This document shows positions 7,131 through 16,872 of a DNA stretch of 20,688 nt, in pieces (position 1 is the stretch's first letter; the number at the start of each line of letters is the position of its first letter). This stretch comes from Betaproteobacteria bacterium. GTDB lineage: Bacteria; Pseudomonadota; Gammaproteobacteria; Burkholderiales; Burkholderiaceae_D. Where the stretch lies: NCBI GenBank assembly GCA_015655165.1, contig JAATFN010000230.1, positions 1-20,688 on the forward strand. Direction: 5' to 3'. Below the pieces are notes generated by a model, which was given only the letters and a program-made list of their open reading frames with translations, searched no databases and was not told the origin of the DNA. The translations under genes and the position numbers were made by a program.

Positions 7131-7140
7131 AACAAAGCGC

Positions 7141-8343
7141 ATGACAGAACAAATCGTATTGGACCACGTGTTCAAAGTATTCGGGGATCGTCCTGATGAT
7201 GCTTTGGCGCTTATCAATCAAGGTAAATCCAAAAACGAAGTACTGGCCGAAACAGGCCAGTCTATCGGAGTATTTGATGCCAATCTGCGCATTCATGACG
7301 GTGAAATTTTTGTCATCATGGGGCTATCGGGTTCTGGTAAATCTACACTAGTACGCTTATTAAACCGCTTAATCGAACCTACAGCGGGGAGCATTTTAAT
7401 CAACGGCGAAAATATCAACGACTATTCCGAGTCCCGTTTACGCAAGTTGCGCCGCAAAGACATCAGTATGGTCTTCCAGTCATTCGCACTCATGCCGCAT
7501 ATGAGTGTACGCGACAATACCGCATTCGGACTGCAGTTGGCAGGTGCGAGTCGTGAAGACCAGAAAGCCGCTGCTGAAGCGGCGCTAGAGCAAGTTGGTC
7601 TAGCCGGCTGGGGCGACAGTTACCCCGATGAACTCTCGGGTGGTATGCAACAACGCGTAGGCTTAGCCCGTGCTTTGGCATCCGACCCGTCCATTCTCCT
7701 GATGGACGAAGCCTTCTCGGCACTCGATCCTATCATTCGTACTGAAATGCAAAGCGAATTACTGCGCTTGCAACAAATACGCCGACGCACCATTGTGTTC
7801 ATTTCGCACGATCTGGATGAAGCCATGCGTATCGGAGACCGTATTGCCATCATGAAAGATGGCCATGTCGTCCAGATAGGCACACCAGAAGAGATCCTGC
7901 GTAACCCGGCAGACGACTATGTGCGCACCTTTGTCAAAGGTGTGGATGCTGCGGCTGTATTTAAAGCCGGTGACATTACCCGTAAAACACAAGTCGTCGT
8001 CGTCGCCGAGTCGCCCAACAAGGGTGTGCGTGCCGCATTACAAATCCTGGAAAACGAAGACCGCGACTATGCCACAGTCGTCAGCCCCAGCAACACATAT
8101 CTGGGTCTGGTCTCGGTGGACTCTTTGCGTACTGCGTTAAAAGGCCATCCACAGCCTCTGGGTCTGCAACATGCATTCATTGCCGATGTCTCACCCATTG
8201 TGTCCAATTTCCCCGTCAGCGAACTGTTCGGACAAGTCGCACAAGCCCCTTATGCGTTGCCTGTTATTGATGAACATGGCCGCTATTGCGGTGCCATTAG
8301 TAAGACGACACTACTGAAATTCATGGATCGCGGTACTGCCTAA
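7141..8343 (+). CDS. proV: Glycine betaine/proline betaine ABC transporter ATP-binding protein
   Basis: ATPase of a ProU-type importer, 400 residues, the usual ProV length. The ATG is preceded by AGGGGAG ten bases upstream. Walker A GLSGSGKST is at residues 61-69, followed by the Q-loop QSFALMPH, signature LSGGMQQRVG, Walker B ILLMDEAFSALDP and the switch histidine in ISHD. The roughly 50 residues before Walker A include the GKSKNEVLAETG segment typical of ProV. The C-terminal third (about 280-395) is a tandem CBS region; in related importers it senses ionic strength or nucleotides and gates transport. ProV drives uptake of compatible solutes during osmotic stress, with ProW and ProX encoded next. 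Regulation probably involves the long leader upstream. Confidence 0.95.
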   Translation: MTEQIVLDHVFKVFGDRPDDALALINQGKSKNEVLAETGQSIGVFDANLRIHDGEIFVIMGLSGSGKSTLVRLLNRLIEPTAGSILINGENINDYSESRLRKLRRKDISMVFQSFALMPHMSVRDNTAFGLQLAGASREDQKAAAEAALEQVGLAGWGDSYPDELSGGMQQRVGLARALASDPSILLMDEAFSALDPIIRTEMQSELLRLQQIRRRTIVFISHDLDEAMRIGDRIAIMKDGHVVQIGTPEEILRNPADDYVRTFVKGVDAAAVFKAGDITRKTQVVVVAESPNKGVRAALQILENEDRDYATVVSPSNTYLGLVSVDSLRTALKGHPQPLGLQHAFIADVSPIVSNFPVSELFGQVAQAPYALPVIDEHGRYCGAISKTTLLKFMDRGTA

Positions 8344-8352
8344 TGCACATGC

Positions 8353-8382
8353 TGTCATGGAAATGACGACACCTGCATGACA
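8353..8382 (+). repeat. Inverted repeat between proV and proW
   Basis: TGTCATG (8353-8359) and CATGACA (8376-8382) are 7-bp inverted arms with a 16-nt loop in the 78-bp gap after proV. No T-run follows, so it is not a terminator. It may protect the proV message end or tune expression of the downstream genes. Confidence 0.35.
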
Positions 8383-8421
8383 CAGTAACCCACATCGCCG
8401 TCCTATTTAACGGAGAGCAAT

Positions 8422-9627
8422 ATGGAACAAAACGACCAGTTATCACCAAACCCGCCAGCAGCTTCTGCGGATATGGCGCAGCCTGCATCCGATATGTCCG
8501 GCACAGGCGACATGCAGTGGCAAGACAATGCCACACAAGCAGTTGCAGGCGATGATCCAAGTGCTGCCTGGGGGGCACCCGTTGAGGAAAGCACAGGTGC
8601 CGACTGGATGGGTGCCACCCCAGACCCAGCACCAACTGGTGACAGCTTCCAACTTAATCAGCTCTGGGATGGTTCTCTACATATCGAGTCTGTCATCAAT
8701 GACACGTTGAACTGGGTTGTCGCCCACTTCAGACCTTTCTTCCAGACGATTCGTCTACCCATCGACTCGACGTTAACATCTGTCGACACCTTGTTGCAAA
8801 GCATTCCAAGCATTGCCATGATTGTGCTACTGGGGCTATTGGCCTGGCAGTTTGCCGGCTGCGCCATTGCCATTGGCACCATCATTTCTCTGGCCATCAT
8901 TGCGGTTCTCGGTATCTGGCCTGAGGCGATGACAACCTTGTCGCTGGTACTGACCTCGCTGGTCTTTTGCCTTGTGATCGGTTTGCCACTGGGCATTTTG
9001 CTGGCATCAAGCGACCGTGCACAACGCTTTACACGCCCTGTACTCGATGCGATGCAAACCACCCCGGCGTTTGTCTATCTCATACCTGTTGTAATGTTGT
9101 TCGGTATCGGCAATGTGCCTGGCGTCATTGTCACGATTGTCTTTGCATTACCGCCCCTAGTGCGGTTGGTCAATCTTGGTATCCGGCAAGTACGCCCTGA
9201 CCTGATTGAAGCTTCCCGTGCTTATGGTGCATCAGGCTGGCAATTACTGACCAAAGTACAGTTGCCGCTGGCCATGCCATCGATTATGGCCGGCATTAAT
9301 CAGGCACTGATGCTGTCTTTATCCATGGTTGTCATTGCATCGATGATTGCCGTAGGCGGTTTAGGTCAAATGGTCTTGCGTGGCATCGGTCGACTAGACA
9401 TGGGATTGGCCACAATTGGCGGACTGGGTATCGTCTTGCTGGCAATTTCGCTTGACCGCATTACGCAGGCAATGGGACAACCGCGCCGCAATTCGCGCCA
9501 CTGGTGGAAAACCGGTCCGATCGGTTTGATTGTCCAATGCCTCACAAGAGCACATCGCAGCAAACCCACTGATCAGGTAGAGCAAAACGCGTTGCACAAC
9601 CCTGCCCCTTCAGCACAACAACGCTAA
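8422..9627 (+). CDS. proW: Glycine betaine/proline betaine ABC transporter permease
   Basis: Membrane subunit of the importer, 401 residues, with GGAGAG before the ATG. The first 75-80 residues are hydrophilic, rich in Pro, Ala, Asp, Gln and Trp, with no known domain; ProW proteins typically carry a long N-terminal extension, but this one is markedly acidic and low in complexity. Hydrophobic segments follow from about residue 125 to 340. The permease coupling (EAA) loop is EASRAYGASGWQ around residues 263-274, followed by LPLAMPSIMAGIN, the contact site for ProV. A basic cytoplasmic tail of about 50 residues closes the protein. It sits 78 bp after proV and shortly before proX, so the three are one operon. 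Confidence 0.94.
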   Translation: MEQNDQLSPNPPAASADMAQPASDMSGTGDMQWQDNATQAVAGDDPSAAWGAPVEESTGADWMGATPDPAPTGDSFQLNQLWDGSLHIESVINDTLNWVVAHFRPFFQTIRLPIDSTLTSVDTLLQSIPSIAMIVLLGLLAWQFAGCAIAIGTIISLAIIAVLGIWPEAMTTLSLVLTSLVFCLVIGLPLGILLASSDRAQRFTRPVLDAMQTTPAFVYLIPVVMLFGIGNVPGVIVTIVFALPPLVRLVNLGIRQVRPDLIEASRAYGASGWQLLTKVQLPLAMPSIMAGINQALMLSLSMVVIASMIAVGGLGQMVLRGIGRLDMGLATIGGLGIVLLAISLDRITQAMGQPRRNSRHWWKTGPIGLIVQCLTRAHRSKPTDQVEQNALHNPAPSAQQR

Positions 9628-9676
9628 CCATTGATGTGCCATGCAACTCAGTCCCACAATTAGAAAAAGGAATGTT

Positions 9677-10753
9677 ATGTATTGTCTACCAACACCTCTT
9701 TTCTCCGGACATATCGGAGACACACTTGCCACTGTACGCACACGCAACTTGATGCGTAACCTATTGGCTACCAGCGCTATCGTGCTCGGCTTATCGATAA
9801 CCGGCACCCAAGCAAGCGCACAGGATCTGCCTGGTAAAGGCGTCAAAGTCCAACCGATCAAGAGCTCGATTGCCGAAGAAACATTCCAGACAGTATTGGT
9901 GTCTCGTGGTTTGGAAAAACTTGGTTACGAAGTACAACCTATCAAGGAAATCGAATACGCAACAGGATTTATGGCCATTTCTAACGGCGATGCAACGTTT
10001 CTGGCGACCAACTGGGTGCCGTTGCATGATGACTTCTATAAAAATGCCGGTGGCAATGCCAAGCTCTATCGTCAAGGAACGTATGTGACCAACTCGGCAC
10101 AAGGTTATCTGATCGATAAAAAGACAGCAACCGAATACAACATCACCAATATCGCACAATTGAAAGACCCGAAAATCGCCAAGCTGTTCGATACAAATGG
10201 GGATGGCAAAGCTGATCTAACAGGTTGTAACCCTGGGTGGGGATGCGAGCTGGCCATTGAGCACCAGATGGATGCCTATAAATTGCGTGATACCGTTACC
10301 CACAACCAAGGCAGCTACCCGGCATTGATTGCAGACACGATCACACGATTTAAACAGGGCCAGCCGATTTTATACTACACCTGGACCCCATACTGGGTCA
10401 GTGGCGTGTTACGTCCAGGCCAGGAAGTCGTCTGGCTGGAAGTGCCATTCTCCTCGCTGCCCGGCGAACAAGCCAAGATCGATACCAAGTTGCCGAACGG
10501 GAAAAATTATGGTTTCCCGGTCAATACACAACATATCGTCGCCAATAAGGCATTTACCGATAAAAACCCTGCTGCGGCAAAACTGTTCGAGCTGATGAAG
10601 CTGCCTGTAGGCGACATCAATGCACAAAACCTGCGTATGCGTGATGGACAAAACAAAGCAGCAGACATCGACCGCCACGTCGATGGCTGGATCAAAGGCC
10701 ATCAGAAACTGTTTGACGACTGGATCACACAAGCACAAGCCGCGGCAAAATAA
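9677..10753 (+). CDS. proX: Glycine betaine/proline betaine-binding periplasmic protein
   Basis: Substrate-binding protein of the importer. I chose the ATG at 9677 because AAGGA precedes it; an upstream in-frame start at 9641 and an internal ATG at 9752 exist. The signal peptide hydrophobic core is [15 protein letters not shown] with cleavage near ASAQ, so the 9677 start gives an unusually long, basic n-region of about 25 residues. The mature start DLPGKG matches E. coli ProX. The betaine-binding aromatic box is kept: Trp113, Trp188 and Trp236 have the same spacing (75 and 48) as E. coli Trp65, Trp140 and Trp188. Cys184 and Cys190 match its disulphide pair. Function is therefore secure. The gene ends 26 bases before a strong terminator. 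Confidence 0.96.
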   Translation: MYCLPTPLFSGHIGDTLATVRTRNLMRNLLATSAIVLGLSITGTQASAQDLPGKGVKVQPIKSSIAEETFQTVLVSRGLEKLGYEVQPIKEIEYATGFMAISNGDATFLATNWVPLHDDFYKNAGGNAKLYRQGTYVTNSAQGYLIDKKTATEYNITNIAQLKDPKIAKLFDTNGDGKADLTGCNPGWGCELAIEHQMDAYKLRDTVTHNQGSYPALIADTITRFKQGQPILYYTWTPYWVSGVLRPGQEVVWLEVPFSSLPGEQAKIDTKLPNGKNYGFPVNTQHIVANKAFTDKNPAAAKLFELMKLPVGDINAQNLRMRDGQNKAADIDRHVDGWIKGHQKLFDDWITQAQAAAK

Positions 10754-10779
10754 ATCGGTATTGTCTTATTTGTAACATC

Positions 10780-10806
10780 AACACCCCGCGTTGCGGGGTG
10801 TTTTTT
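10780..10806 (+). terminator. Rho-independent terminator of proVWX
   Basis: ACACCCCGC (10781-10789), loop GTT, GCGGGGTGT (10793-10801), with an extra A-T pair at the base and a run of six T at 10801-10806. A textbook intrinsic terminator 26 bases after the proX stop. Confidence 0.93.
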
Positions 10807-10913
10807 GTCAGAAACTGTCATTGATTGAAGGCACTGTCAGTGTTACCCTCGGAGAATCAATCCATTGAAATGGACTACTTCTACTCTATTCCTGCCGCCA
10901 CAGCAAAGTTTGT

Positions 10914-11789
10914 ATGCGTACCCAAAAATTTAACACTACATCGTCTGTGACACCAGTTGCAGACTCTGCTCATGATATTCGTCCAGGTCAATCGATCGAA
11001 TTATTAAAAGAGCTGCATATCCTGACACGTGACGGGAAAATGAATCAGGACAGCCGTCGCAAATTAAAACAGGTCTATCATCTGTATCAATTTATCGAAC
11101 CGCTATTGGAAGAATTACGTACGACACACAACGACATCAATCTGGTCGACCATGGTGCGGGCAAATCCTATCTCGGATTTATTTTATACGATTTGTTTTT
11201 TAAAACCATCGCAGGTGCACCACATATTTACGGCATCGAAACACGCGAAGAGCTCGTCAATAAATCGGAAGTCCTGGCACAGCATTTGGGTTTTACCGGT
11301 ATGTCGTTTTTAAATCTCAGCGTTGCCGACTCCATTAGTTCAGCGCAATTACCCGAGCAAGTTGACATTGTGACAGCGTTGCATGCCTGCAACACGGCAA
11401 CGGATGATGCGATTCATTTTGCACTGAAAAAAAAGGCGCAATATATTGTCTTGGTGCCATGCTGCCAAGCGGAAGTTGCATCGGTATTAAATCGTAATAA
11501 AGGCAAATTTCTAGGTAAAACATCATTAACAGAAATCTGGCGTCATCCATTGCACACCCGTGAATTCGGCAGCCAGCTTACGAATGTACTGCGTTGCCTG
11601 CAATTGGAAGCGCATGGCTATCAGGTGAGTGTCACCGAATTGGTTGGCTGGGAACACTCGATGAAAAACGAACTCATCATTGCAAGATTTAAAAATCTGC
11701 CAACAAAACGTCCGGCAGAAAAACTTGATGACATTTTACAAACATTGGGTCTTGAAGAAATGAAAGCGCGTTTTTTCACGACTCCATAA
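10914..11789 (+). CDS. SAM-dependent methyltransferase-like protein (Methyltransf_32-like)
   Basis: Predicted cytosolic protein of 291 residues with a Rossmann methyltransferase core. Motif I appears as LVDHGAGKSYLGF, a variant of the usual D-x-G-x-G loop. IYGIETREEL follows as the acidic end of beta 2. Downstream, VTALHACNTATDDAI and IVLVPCCQAE are the marks of a family that includes eukaryotic GSTCD and METTL25-type proteins. The N-terminal 70 residues are helical and charged. No target is established that I can name, so RNA, protein or small-molecule methylation all remain possible. The ATG at 10914 has only a weak ribosome binding site. It stands alone after the proX terminator, and a diguanylate cyclase gene follows 137 bp later. 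Confidence 0.75.
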   Translation: MRTQKFNTTSSVTPVADSAHDIRPGQSIELLKELHILTRDGKMNQDSRRKLKQVYHLYQFIEPLLEELRTTHNDINLVDHGAGKSYLGFILYDLFFKTIAGAPHIYGIETREELVNKSEVLAQHLGFTGMSFLNLSVADSISSAQLPEQVDIVTALHACNTATDDAIHFALKKKAQYIVLVPCCQAEVASVLNRNKGKFLGKTSLTEIWRHPLHTREFGSQLTNVLRCLQLEAHGYQVSVTELVGWEHSMKNELIIARFKNLPTKRPAEKLDDILQTLGLEEMKARFFTTP

Positions 11790-11837
11790 CCTTTTATAAC
11801 AAAGCTTCAGTGTTACTATTAAGCTCAGCCTGCAACA

Positions 11838-11866
11838 TTGGCATACATAACAAAGTAGAACATAAA
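11838..11866 (+). promoter_or_regulatory. Candidate promoter for the diguanylate cyclase gene
   Basis: TTGGCA (11838-11843), 17-nt spacer, CATAAA (11861-11866): nine of twelve sigma70 consensus bases with ideal spacing, about 60 bases upstream of the chosen start codon. Its position supports the ATG at 11927 over the further-upstream in-frame GTG at 11810. Confidence 0.45.
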
Positions 11867-11926
11867 GGGGGTGCGTGTTCTCTCGCGCACAAACAGGAAT
11901 CAGAATCGCCATTCAAAGAGCGAAAT

Positions 11927-13072
11927 ATGACATCCGCTGTTGATACCGATAAACTACTCGCAGAAAACAAGCAGCTACACATCCAGCTTCAGGATCTGTT
12001 GCATCACGCCCGTTCGAATCAGCAAATTTTTCAACGACATCTAGCATTCGATTTACGGCTGATTAGCTCGTACGATTTTAAAGAGTTCATCGAAACACTC
12101 TCGCACGTAATGCCCGATACATTTACTCTGCAAACTGTGACACTGGCATTAGTCGATGAAGGCTATCATATTCGCAGAATTCTTGCCGATCTGGAAATCG
12201 ATCTGGAAGCTTTTCCGAATCTCATTTTTCTGGAAAGTCATACAGAAGCAATGTTTGATGCCCATCATCAAACATTGCCATGTGACACGATACTCGATAC
12301 GTTCAATCCAGCCATACACAAAAAATTGTTTCCGACCTACAACCCAACCAGTATTGCGATTGTGCAGTTAAAACGCCAACAAAAAATCATCGGCTATCTT
12401 GGCATGGGTAGTGATCAACTGGATCGTTTCGGGCCACACCTTGCAACAGACTTCATCGAGCGTATGGCCTCTGTGACAGCAATTTGTCTGGAAAATGTCA
12501 TCAACAATGAACGCCTGAAACATCTAGGCCTCACCGACTCGTTGACCGGCATTCATAACCGTCGCTATATTGACCAACGTCTGAATGAAGAAATCGCACG
12601 ATCACAACGTGAACACTCTGCGCTATCTTGCTTGTATATCGACATTGATTATTTTAAAAATGTGAATGACCAGTTCGGTCACCAAAGCGGCGATATTGTA
12701 CTGCGCGTTATTAGTGCCTGTATCAAAAAAGAATTACGTTTGTCCGATGCATTGGGTCGTTTTGGTGGTGAAGAATTTATTGTACTACTCAGCAACACAA
12801 CATTGGATGTTGCCATTCTGATTGGCGAACGTATCCGTACCAGTATTTCCGAACAACAAGTACGTCTCGTTAAAAAGAAAAAAGTGATTTCGGTCACCGC
12901 ATCCATTGGTGTGGCATGCTTAATTCCACCGGAACAAAATTTCCCAGTCGATGAACTGGCACAACAATTAATTACACAAGCAGACCAAGCACTGTATCGT
13001 GCTAAAAGCAGCGGCCGCAATTCGGTCGTCTCGTTTGACGAAGTCATACAGCCACAACAAAAGCTAGGCTAA
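11927..13072 (+). CDS. DUF484 (GAF-like) sensor with GGDEF diguanylate cyclase domain
   Basis: Makes cyclic di-GMP from two GTP. I use the ATG at 11927 (MTSAVDTDK), with AAAGAGCG upstream, giving 381 residues; starts further upstream would add a poorly conserved, cysteine-containing leader. Residues about 5-35 look like a coiled coil (LLAENKQLHIQLQDLL). About 40-205 form a DUF484/GAF-like sensor ending with GYLGMGSDQLDRF and TDFIERMASV. The GGDEF domain follows from about 210: DSLTGIHNRR, DIDYFKNVNDQFGH and active-site GGEEF (280-284). An RxxD inhibitory site, RLSD at 271-274, lies exactly five residues before it, so product inhibition is expected. No EAL domain and no membrane segment: a soluble cyclase. 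Its last nine bases overlap the end of the convergent transporter gene. Confidence 0.9.
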   Translation: MTSAVDTDKLLAENKQLHIQLQDLLHHARSNQQIFQRHLAFDLRLISSYDFKEFIETLSHVMPDTFTLQTVTLALVDEGYHIRRILADLEIDLEAFPNLIFLESHTEAMFDAHHQTLPCDTILDTFNPAIHKKLFPTYNPTSIAIVQLKRQQKIIGYLGMGSDQLDRFGPHLATDFIERMASVTAICLENVINNERLKHLGLTDSLTGIHNRRYIDQRLNEEIARSQREHSALSCLYIDIDYFKNVNDQFGHQSGDIVLRVISACIKKELRLSDALGRFGGEEFIVLLSNTTLDVAILIGERIRTSISEQQVRLVKKKKVISVTASIGVACLIPPEQNFPVDELAQQLITQADQALYRAKSSGRNSVVSFDEVIQPQQKLG

Positions 13073-13957
13073 TTGTTTCCGGGTAGATACTTTATCGCGA
13101 ATCAACCAAGGCGCAGCAATGATCAGGACACCGCCAACCAGATCCTGAAAACGTAATTGTGCCGAACTAAACATCCAGGCTGAAACCGACGCAATCAGAA
13201 TTTCGGTCAACATCACAACCGCCGTCACATTGGCAGGCAATCTGGCAACACTGTACTGTAAACATAAGTTGGCAATGAGAAACAGCACGATCCATGCTGC
13301 TAACACCGGCAATGCCCCCGCATCTACCGCTGTGGGCCATGCAACATCGCCCACAACGCTCATGCCAATGCCCATCAGGCACGCCCATAGACCGCCACCA
13401 CCGAGCATCGTGATCGCACGCGCACCATCTGAGACGCCTTGCAATCGTCGCAGCATGATATTGTTGGCGGCAAATGCCATACCACCAGCTAAAGCTACCC
13501 AGTCAACCCAGTGTGACGGCAACGGCAACCCTATATCGGGTTGATAGAGCACAATCATCGCGCCGGACAAACCCAATGTAATACGTGCAACCGCGCGTGA
13601 AGTAATCGGCTCATGCAGTACCAGGCGCGCAAGCAAAATCGCCCAGATCGGCATCAGATAAAACAATAAAATCACCCGCACGACATCTCCGAACGCCACC
13701 GCACTATTAAATGCCGTATTGGTCATGCCTGCTGCAATCGCAACTAGAATCAATGCCGGATGGCCTTTCACCTCTTGCAAGATTCTCGGACGATACATAA
13801 AGATCAATAGCGTACATCCTGTCAAAATGACAGCGGTCGCCCATACGGGATGCATTCCGTAACCACGCAATGATTTAAAGGCTGTCCACGACAAACCCCA
13901 GATAATGGTGTTGCTAATTAAAATCAGAATTGCCAGGGGAGATACCGAAGAGGGCAT
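13064..13957 (-). CDS. EamA/DMT-family membrane transporter
   Basis: Predicted inner-membrane permease of 297 residues with about ten hydrophobic segments in two homologous halves, as in the drug/metabolite transporter superfamily. Early marks are ILILISNTIIWGLSWTAFK and the first EamA repeat ending around RITLGLSGAMIVLY. The second half begins at VDWVALAGGMAFAANNIML and ends with LVGGVLIIAAPWL. I start at the ATG at 13957; a TTG two codons upstream is possible, and neither has a clear Shine-Dalgarno. Substrate unknown: relatives export amino acids, metabolites or drugs. It lies 62 bp downstream of the ferredoxin on the same strand and overlaps the diguanylate cyclase tail by nine bases. Confidence 0.87.
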   Translation of the reverse strand: MPSSVSPLAILILISNTIIWGLSWTAFKSLRGYGMHPVWATAVILTGCTLLIFMYRPRILQEVKGHPALILVAIAAGMTNTAFNSAVAFGDVVRVILLFYLMPIWAILLARLVLHEPITSRAVARITLGLSGAMIVLYQPDIGLPLPSHWVDWVALAGGMAFAANNIMLRRLQGVSDGARAITMLGGGGLWACLMGIGMSVVGDVAWPTAVDAGALPVLAAWIVLFLIANLCLQYSVARLPANVTAVVMLTEILIASVSAWMFSSAQLRFQDLVGGVLIIAAPWLIRDKVSTRKQLA

Positions 13958-14019
13958 ACACAAAAACCGGTTAGAGAAACAATCCGTGCGCGCACAAAAA
14001 ACGCAAGGTCAAGCAACAG

Positions 14020-14280
14020 TTATATTTTTTTGGCAGTCGCTCGCAATGTTTCATATTTACCAAGCAACTGCTCACGTGTCTCGGTCCATGCAGGATTTAA
14101 CGGGATACAACTGACTGGGCAAACCTGTTGACATTGTGGCTCATCGAAGTGGCCTACACATTCGGTACACTTGTGCGGATCGATTTCATAGATTTGCGAA
14201 CCCATGTATATCGCCTCATTGGGACACTCGGGTTCGCAGACATCGCAATTGATGCAATCGTCGGTAATCATCAGTGCCAT
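14020..14280 (-). CDS. YfhL-type 2[4Fe-4S] ferredoxin
   Basis: Small electron carrier of 86 residues. The ATG at 14280 is set by a strong GGAGGT seven bases upstream. The first cluster motif is CINCDVCEPECP (Cys9, 12, 15, 19). The second is CTEC followed by an eight-residue insert and CQQVCP, the pattern of Allochromatium-type and YfhL ferredoxins, with a charged C-terminal helix ending ATAKKI. In many beta- and gammaproteobacteria this gene follows coaD, as here (64 bp gap). The redox partner is not known from context. Confidence 0.93.
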   Translation of the reverse strand: MALMITDDCINCDVCEPECPNEAIYMGSQIYEIDPHKCTECVGHFDEPQCQQVCPVSCIPLNPAWTETREQLLGKYETLRATAKKI

Positions 14281-14344
14281 AACACCTCCGGTGAAACGCA
14301 CAATTGTAAACACACACAAAGCAGACTATTCAACACACTTTACC

Positions 14345-15504
<1,160 letters not shown>

Positions 15505-15505
15505 G

Positions 15506-16832
15506 CTAGTTAGCCTGACCCACGACAACGACGGTCAGCTTGTCGGCTTTCACTTTACGTGCAAAAGCATCTCTGACCTGTGCTGCAGTCACATTTTTAA
15601 CCTTATCTGTCCACACATCGATATAGTTCAATGGCAGATTATAGTAGGCCATCATCGCCACAAGACTCAGAATCTTGCTATTACTGTCGAGATTTAATGC
15701 AAATCCGCCAATGAGATTGTCTTTGGCCGCTTTTAATTCCGCTGATGTAGGACCTGTTTGCAAGAACGTATCCAACGTATCACGTGTCACTTTTAATGCT
15801 TCGGCGGTCTGCTCTTTTTTGGTTTGCAAGCTGATCGTAAACGGCCCTGGTTGTGCCAATGCACTAAAACCGCTGGATACCCCATATGTCAGACCACGTT
15901 TCTCGCGCACCTCGTGCATTAAACGCGATACAAAGCCACCACCACCCAAACTGTAATTACCGACCAATAACGGGAAGAAATCCTCGTCCCCGCGTACCAA
16001 GGCTGGCAGACCGATCAGAATGTGCGATTGGGAAGCCGGGTGGGCAATCCGCTTGTCACTTGCCACAGGTGGCGGTACAGGCGGCATCGCTGGCTGGGTA
16101 ACGCCTTGCGGCAACTGCATCGTCAGTTGTGTGGCAATCCTGTGTGCGTCATCTTTGGATAAATCACCAACCAATGTCACCACCGCACCATTGGCGACAT
16201 AGTGCTGCCGGTGAAATCCGACGATATCCTCACGTGTTAGCGCTTCTATTGTTGCCGGCGTAGCATCAAACGCATAAGGATGATTACCATACATGGCTTG
16301 TTGAAATGCTTGCCCGGCGATGACTGCCGGCTGGGTCTGGTCATCTTTCAACGCAGCAACCATGCGGGCTTTGTCACGCACTAGTGCCTCGGAAGGAAAG
16401 CTCGGATTTGCCAGCACCCGCGACAGTAAAGTGACCGCGGCAGTCCGGTCAGCTTTGTTGGACAGTACACGCAAACTCACCGCGCCCTGGTCCATACCTG
16501 CACCGCTACCATACCGGGCAACGATATCGGCAAATCCATCCAGCACTTGTGACTCAGTCAATGCCGGCAAATTGCCTTGTGCATCGACGCCACGAGTCAG
16601 CAAGGTATTGGTCATGTCAGCCAGACCGGCTTTGTCTTTCGTATCGCGGCGAGAACCTGCATCGAACTGGACACTGATGTCCACAATCGGTAACGCATGG
16701 GTTTCGACAAAATACACGCGCGCCCCGTTGTCCAGCTTCCACGTATCAATCACAGTTGCAGCATGCACTTGCGTGAGAAAAGCCGTACACACTGCAGCAA
16801 ACATCATTAAATATTTTTTCATAACAAACATG
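15506..16832 (-). CDS. M16-family peptidase-like protein lacking the zinc motif (partner subunit)
   Basis: Predicted periplasmic protein of about 441 residues with a signal peptide (MKKYLMMFAAVCTAFLTQVHA). The ATG at 16832 is my choice; an ATG three codons later is equally possible, and neither has a clear Shine-Dalgarno. The fold follows M16 peptidases, but where HxxEH should stand (GLAHxxEH in relatives) the sequence is AGLADMTNTLL, so the zinc ligands are gone. The C-terminal half keeps the REKRGLTYGVSSGF segment, the Arg/Tyr substrate-binding element that non-catalytic M16 subunits supply to a partner. With the catalytic-type M16 gene upstream on the same strand, a heterodimer with one active subunit is likely, as in other bacterial M16B pairs. 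Substrates unknown. Confidence 0.87.
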
Positions 16833-16872
16833 TTCACACGTAGGTAAATCCGTGCTGACACAATCCTTTCAA

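Larger units (their letters stand above)
6434..7140. other. Gene-free 707-bp divergent intergenic region
   Basis: Between the minus-strand hydrolase and plus-strand proV. No supportable gene. From left to right: a -10-like box and inverted repeat for the hydrolase (6506-6544), an AT-rich stretch with many short A/T runs (about 6549-6735), a near-consensus promoter facing proV (6735-6763), and a hairpin-rich leader running to the proV ribosome binding site. Confidence 0.75.

Noticed and set aside
13986..13995. Palindrome GTGCGCGCAC between the ferredoxin and transporter genes
   Set aside because: No T-run and no promoter context; ten bases of alternating G/C can occur by chance.
16320..16847. 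175-codon open frame on the plus strand
   Set aside because: Antisense to the M16-like gene, with no ribosome binding site or family resemblance.
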